A stretch of 64,000 nt of DNA from Parasponia andersonii (Eukaryota; Streptophyta; Magnoliopsida; Rosales; Cannabaceae): positions 487,233 through 551,232 of the forward strand of contig JXTB01000025.1 in assembly GCA_002914805.1 (NCBI GenBank). Reading direction: 5' to 3'. The notes under the pieces are model-generated. The model was not told where the DNA came from, searched no databases, and saw only the letters and a program-made list of their open reading frames with translations. Both the position numbers and the translations under genes were made by a program. How positions within the stretch are numbered: position 1 is the stretch's first letter; the number at the start of each line of letters is the position of its first letter. Below, piece by piece: positions 59,236 to 64,000 of this stretch.

Positions 59236-62102
59236 ATGAGCTCCATTATTTCAGTGAAGACCACTCTTGTTTTCTTCTTCTTGCTTTTTTCTGCCTTAGG
59301 TCTCTCTCTCTGCTATCTACCTTCTGTAAATTCCATAACTTGGTTTTCACTGATTATTTCAAATTAAAGTTTTTCTTTAGATCTGATACCTAACTGGAAC
59401 TGCTGATTTTCGTTCGTTGATTTTCCTTTAAGTTTGATCCCATTAATTTTATTTTGATTAGTTTTTCTTTGGTTCCAGTTTCCGCAAAAGACTCGCGCGA
59501 TGTGACGGAGTTGCAGATTGGTGTGAAGGTAAATTCGATTTTTATTTTTCTTTTTTTATTCGCTGTTTTTTTCTTTATGAGGAATTAGCATATAAGAATG
59601 GTGATGCCAGAAAGGCGTGTTTGTGGTGTTACTTTTTGAACAATTTTTTGCGAGTTGAGAATAGCTATTTTTCTTTGATTTCTAATGCTATGTATGTAGA
59701 ACTTACTTAAGTGATAATTTATTATCATCGTCGGTGTAGTGATGGGTGCTTCTGGGATTTGCATGTTTTATTTTTATTGTTAAATTACTTTTCTTATATC
59801 TTAGTTTCCAATTATTGGTTGTTATGAAACGCTTGATTTATCTTGCCATTATGCAATATAAAGCCCCTCTAGCTTGCCCGAATTTGTATTTAAGATATAG
59901 TGTTGTTTACTACTAAATACAATTTTAGACGTTTTTAAAGGTATTATTTGGTTGTAATTTCCCTCTTTCTCTTGAAAAAATGTCGAGCAGTGAACTGTAG
60001 TCTTCGTAATTTATCCTTGTTATGCTCTTCTTTTGCAGTATAAGCCAGAATCTTGTGACGTTCAAGCTCACAAAGGTGATAGAATCAAAGTACACTATCG
60101 GGTAAGTTAAATAGTTATTTTGCTCAGATTCATGATACTTGTGTCATTGAAATACTGGTAACTTTTACTGTTTCCAAGTTCAGATCATCATGTTGTTGAA
60201 TATTTCCAGTTATAGAACTAGCCTTCCAACGGATATATAAATACTGCTTATGTAATGAACTGCAGTGTCATCTCTCTTTTGCTCGTCGAGCTTGTGAAAT
60301 TTCCAAAGTTGTATTTGTCGTTGAGGGAGTATATTGACTTTACCATGAATAGCTTAAAAAATTAAAGGAGCTCGTGGTCCCATCTACTCTATTTCTACCC
60401 ATCATTACTGTAGTTGTGTTGCTACGAGTTCTTAAGCTGATTCCAGTTCCATAATTAACAAGTATGATTGACTAATTAGTGATTGTTATTTCTGACCTTT
60501 GCAGGGAACACTCACAGATGGAACTGTTTTTGATTCTAGTTATGATAGGAATGATCCAATTCAGTTTGAACTTGGGGCTGGCCAAGTGATCAAAGGTGTG
60601 TGGTGCGATAATAATGTCGCTGGTTTTTAGATTTATCAATGAATTTGCATATAGTTGTCATAAATTAACACCAAGTTAATGAAGCAATGTTTTCCCCACT
60701 TTCTTCTTTGTAGGATGGGATCAAGGACTGTTGGGAATCTGTGTCGGTGAAAAGCGAAAGTTGAAAATACCAGCTAAACTTGGTTATGGGGAGCAGGGTT
60801 CTCCACCTACCATCCCAGGTGCTGATTCACCTTTTTCCTAAACTTTCGGTAAATAAGTATCAGAGACCAAGTAATTCTTCAAGTTTGAAACAATTATACA
60901 ATGATTTTGGGGACCTGTCAACTCCACTAAACCAATATAGATCTCTAAATCAGATCATAAGCATAAAGAAATGGTTGCAAAGTAATAGAACCCTAATTCA
61001 GTTTCTATTGCTGCGTTCTAATCCAGTATTAATGTGTTCCATATTTTTTTGATCCCTTCTTTCAACATTTCTTTGACAAGTGCAACTATCTCTGGATCCT
61101 GATCATGGACACATGAAATTCCATATTAACCCCATTTATCTTGTAACTAACTCTCCTCAGTCTCTCTGGAAATGATTCTTTGAGACAATGTACAAATCTC
61201 GATAATCCTACCATGGTTGACTTCCTAGGGAAGTTTGGAGAACATAAAGCAGCTTCTGAGTAAAAAAAATAGTAAAGAAGATCACATAAATGACAACATT
61301 TTTCTCTTTTTGTAAACGACTCTTTCTTCTTAATAGGATCATAATTTGTAGTATCTTTCCCCTTAAACCTTCACAAAAATATTCTTTTGTTGGCATCTCC
61401 ATCGTTTTGCTTGTTAATTTTGGTGCAGAAGTACCTTATACTTGCATGAAAAAGCAAATGGTTCTTTTATCTTTTACGACATCTTTTACGACTGCTATGG
61501 CCAGTATTATTTTTCATAGAGATTTGCTTTGTAGAAGTAGATGGCAAATTCAATGTTAGTTGTTAGTCTTGACTCAGACCTGTGATGATTCACATATGAA
61601 TTGCAGACCATTAGATTAGCAGGGCCTGATGTCCATTTTGTATGAATCTCTGTCATATTTCTTTGCCAGGGTTGTATTATCTTTAGAATTACTGGTAATC
61701 ATAAACTTTAAAGTATTATTGTCTGATATTCCTCCTTGTTGCTTTACGCAAATTGAGACTTTGTTTTGAGCCACTGCATTCAGGGGTTTATAAGAGCTTG
61801 AACAGGGGTTCTATTACATGAATTTCTGCCTAGATGGTTTTAGATTTGCTTAATGTGTATATATTCCATAAAAATGCTTCCAGAACGAAGTGGAATATCT
61901 GTTTTTTCATGTGCACATGTATAAAAGAAATATTATAACACAATGTAGAAATCAAGAGGGTTTTAATATGTATATAGAATATGTGGTAACGTGAAGTTTT
62001 TGGAAAACCGCAGGTGGGGCTACGCTAATATTTGAAACAGAGCTTGTTGAAGTGGTGGGGAAAACATCAACTGGAGGCAAAACAAAAGATAGCGAACTCT
62101 AG
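59236..62102 (+). CDS. FKBP15: FKBP15-type peptidyl-prolyl isomerase (ER)
   Basis: Six coding exons (59236-59299, 59479-59528, 60039-60101, 60505-60595, 60714-60818, 62014-62102) join with GT-AG introns into 153 residues, the length of Arabidopsis FKBP15-1. Residues 1-24 are a signal peptide ending near SALVSA. The single FKBP domain covers about residues 45-143. It carries [40 protein letters not shown] and [20 protein letters not shown], with the usual FK506-site residues. The C-terminus is KDSEL, close to but not the canonical K/HDEL retention signal. The protein should catalyse proline isomerisation on secretory proteins. The fifth intron is 1.2 kb and holds nothing recognisable. AATAAA near 62247 suits the poly(A) signal. 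Confidence 0.95.
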
Positions 62103-62109
62103 TCATCAG

Positions 62110-63200
62110 CTGAATACTTTATTGTAGTGGCCATTTCGGGCCTCCTTTTTTCCATTAAATTGTAGTTCAATAGACATTAGTGGCTTTTATTCGTTCAGCA
62201 AAGACCATTGTTATGCTTTTAGTCAGCAGTCTGCAAAGACTATCGAAATAAATATTTTCTTTGAGAAGGATTTTTGTGTGTGGATTTTATACTCTCAATT
62301 TAGAAGAAAAAAGAAAAGGAAACACTTGAACATATTCGAAGCTTGGATTGGATTCCATTGCGCAACTCTGTCAAGAAGCAGAAAAACAGACGAGATAATA
62401 GATCATTGTCCTTTGTAAAATCTTATGCAGCTTCTTTTGATATTTCTCCTCACTTTTTCGGTGACTTCTAAATCAAGCAAAAACCAATTACTCTCCAAAC
62501 AGTAGTGAGTACTGCTTTTGAGTAGGTTTCTTATTTTAACACTTTCTTCTGTTCCTGCCTATATGTACTGCAAAGATTCATTTCCAGTTTCTTTTTCAGC
62601 GCATATTTGCAGCAAACTTTTGTGCTTGCGTAACTAGTCCATTTAAAGGAGACGAATTTGGGACACCGCCATTTCAAATGAATCATTTTCTTTGTTAACT
62701 AGTTATTACATACAATTTCGAGCCAAAAAAGAAGTCATTATGTACTGAAACCAAAAGGGCAATGAAATTGATTTTAGAAAATTTTAAAAAATACTACAAA
62801 TTTATCTCTTTTTTTTGTTGGAAAAAAAAATATCAACATGTCGTTTCTTAGTAGAATTTAGAGGAAAAAAGTGCAGAAAATTCACAAATAGAAAAAGGGA
62901 AAATTCCATTTTACTATGCGTTAAAGAGAGAGTCTTGGTGAAAAAAGAAAAAAGAGAAAAAGAGAAAAACTAAAGGAAAATCTTCTATGCACGCCTTAAA
63001 TATCCTAATACCTAGACTCGAAATTTCATGCGTTGGATCATCATCGTCACCATCATCACGCCACAAAAGAAAAAAAATAAAATAAAATAAGTAAATAAAG
63101 AAAAGAAGAAACGAAATCCCTGAAATTACAGGTGACCTCTTTGGGTATCTAGAATCATCCTAACCCTTCATTTGAGCTCCCTCTCTTTAAACCCTTTGTA
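62110..63200. other. FKBP15 3' flank and FKBP62/65 promoter
   Basis: About 1.2 kb separates the two FKBP genes. It is AT-rich with purine runs near 62820-63110. No other gene was seen. Confidence 0.55.
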
Positions 63201-63223
63201 GAAGTCTCTAGAACTAAGTTCGC
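63201..63223 (+). promoter_or_regulatory. Heat-shock-element-like site upstream of FKBP62/65
   Basis: GAAGTCTCTAGAA followed by a further TTC shows alternating GAA/TTC-type pentamers with one imperfect unit. ROF-type FKBP genes are known to be heat-responsive, which makes the site plausible; the match alone is weak. Confidence 0.3.
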
Positions 63224-63351
63224 ACGATAAAAGCCTTCTCTCCCTTTCCTTGGTTCTCCTGGTTCACTACACTGATCAGTTTCTCTCTCTAGAAAACTCG
63301 CCTTTCCTCTATCTCTATTCTAGGAGTCAAGGTTTTAGTGCTCGTCTAGCA

Positions 63352-63760
63352 ATGGATGAGGATATCAACCTGAATATACCGCCACCGGAGGAGATGGATG
63401 AGGACTTTGATCTGCCCGAGGTCGGCGAGGAGAACCCCATTCTCAAGGTCGGCGAGGAGAAGGAGATCGGCAAGCAGGGTTTGAAGAAGAAGCTTCTCAA
63501 GGAAGGTGAAGGCTGGGATAACCCTGAGAATGGCGATGAGGTTGAAGGTGCAGTCTTTACACTCAAAACTAGCTCTAATCAATTGTTTTTTTTTTTCCAG
63601 TTATTTTGGATTGGTTTTGATTTACATAACTGGATTCGTTTTGATTTTGTATATGTTGCTTATTCGTTTGCAGTTCATTACACGGGGACTCTTCTGGATG
63701 GGACCAAGTTCGATTCGAGCCGTGACAGGGGGACTCCGTTCAGGTTCACTCTTGGACAAG
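63352..63760 (+). CDS. FKBP62/65 (ROF1/ROF2-type) co-chaperone, 5' part only
   Basis: Two coding exons are visible (63352-63547 and 63674-63760) with a 126-nt GT-AG intron; the gene continues past the window edge. The ATG at 63352 starts [19 protein letters not shown], the acidic N-terminus of this family. Then come [20 protein letters not shown] and, across the splice, [20 protein letters not shown], the start of the first FKBP domain. The donor after GQ-G (63760) is also where the FKBP15 domain is split. Full-length relatives have three FKBP domains, a TPR domain that binds HSP90 and a calmodulin-binding tail, and act in heat acclimation in cytosol and nucleus. Whether this is FKBP62 or FKBP65 cannot be told from this end alone, but its neighbour FKBP15 fits either pair. 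Confidence 0.93.
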
Positions 63761-64000
63761 GTGAAAGATTTCTTCTTTTTCTTTATTTAGCACCTGATTT
63801 TCATTTATTTAGTGTAGAATCATATTAAGCTTCATATATATAATTAATACTTGGTTTAACATAGCGAATTGGAACTGTAGAAGCTTTAGGTTAGTTCTTA
63901 CTCTTACACCTTTTTAAGAACTTTTAAGAAAGATGACTTTGGTTCTGTCCCATTGGAACATAAGACAATAAAAGTAAGTTTTGGAGGTGAACTACCCCTG

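Overview
The window is nuclear DNA of a eudicot plant. It is AT-rich, its host genes carry plant-type introns and plant-specific families, and more than half of the sequence is transposable element or element-derived DNA. There is one undetermined base (59160). No organellar, rRNA or tRNA gene was seen.

Host genes in order: a DUF760 chloroplast protein of the UV-B-induced At3g17800 type (541-2827, minus); two RALF-like secreted peptide genes (5699-5974, interrupted by an in-frame UAG; 9431-9742, intact but with three mature cysteines); a GH17 beta-1,3-glucanase with a C-terminal X8 domain (39159-41141, minus, three coding exons, the last only 38 nt); an intronless mitochondrial-type PPR protein (43757-44962); FKBP15, an ER-type prolyl isomerase (59236-62102, six coding exons); and the start of an FKBP62/65 (ROF-type) multidomain FKBP (63352 to beyond the edge). 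The order PPR - FKBP15 - FKBP62 matches Arabidopsis At3g25210-At3g25220-At3g25230. It has been stretched here by about 12 kb of inserted elements.

Mobile DNA: a CACTA-like non-autonomous element (6699-7820); two related solo-LTR-like blocks (10656-13125, 46415-48594); a hAT-like MITE (about 14193-14558); a broken Tat-lineage Ty3/Gypsy element on the minus strand (about 14633-26190) with an antisense extra ORF and a 112-bp tandem array; a T-rich non-coding block of unknown origin (26230-29040); a decayed Helitron with helicase and RPA-like genes (31193 to about 38130); a small TIR element lying between two TA tracts (38177-38421); a TRIM-like fragment (42319-42622); and a 9.8-kb Mutator-like element (48649-58458). 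That last element carries a transposase gene and, tail to tail with it, a DUF1985/Ulp1-protease gene of the Kaonashi type.

The most unusual signal is a motif GTAAC-N7-GTTAC, often extended by N5-GTAAC. It recurs about a dozen times with fixed spacing in the introns and spacer of the Mutator-like element, on both sides of the two genes. I did not see it as a recurrent motif elsewhere in the window.
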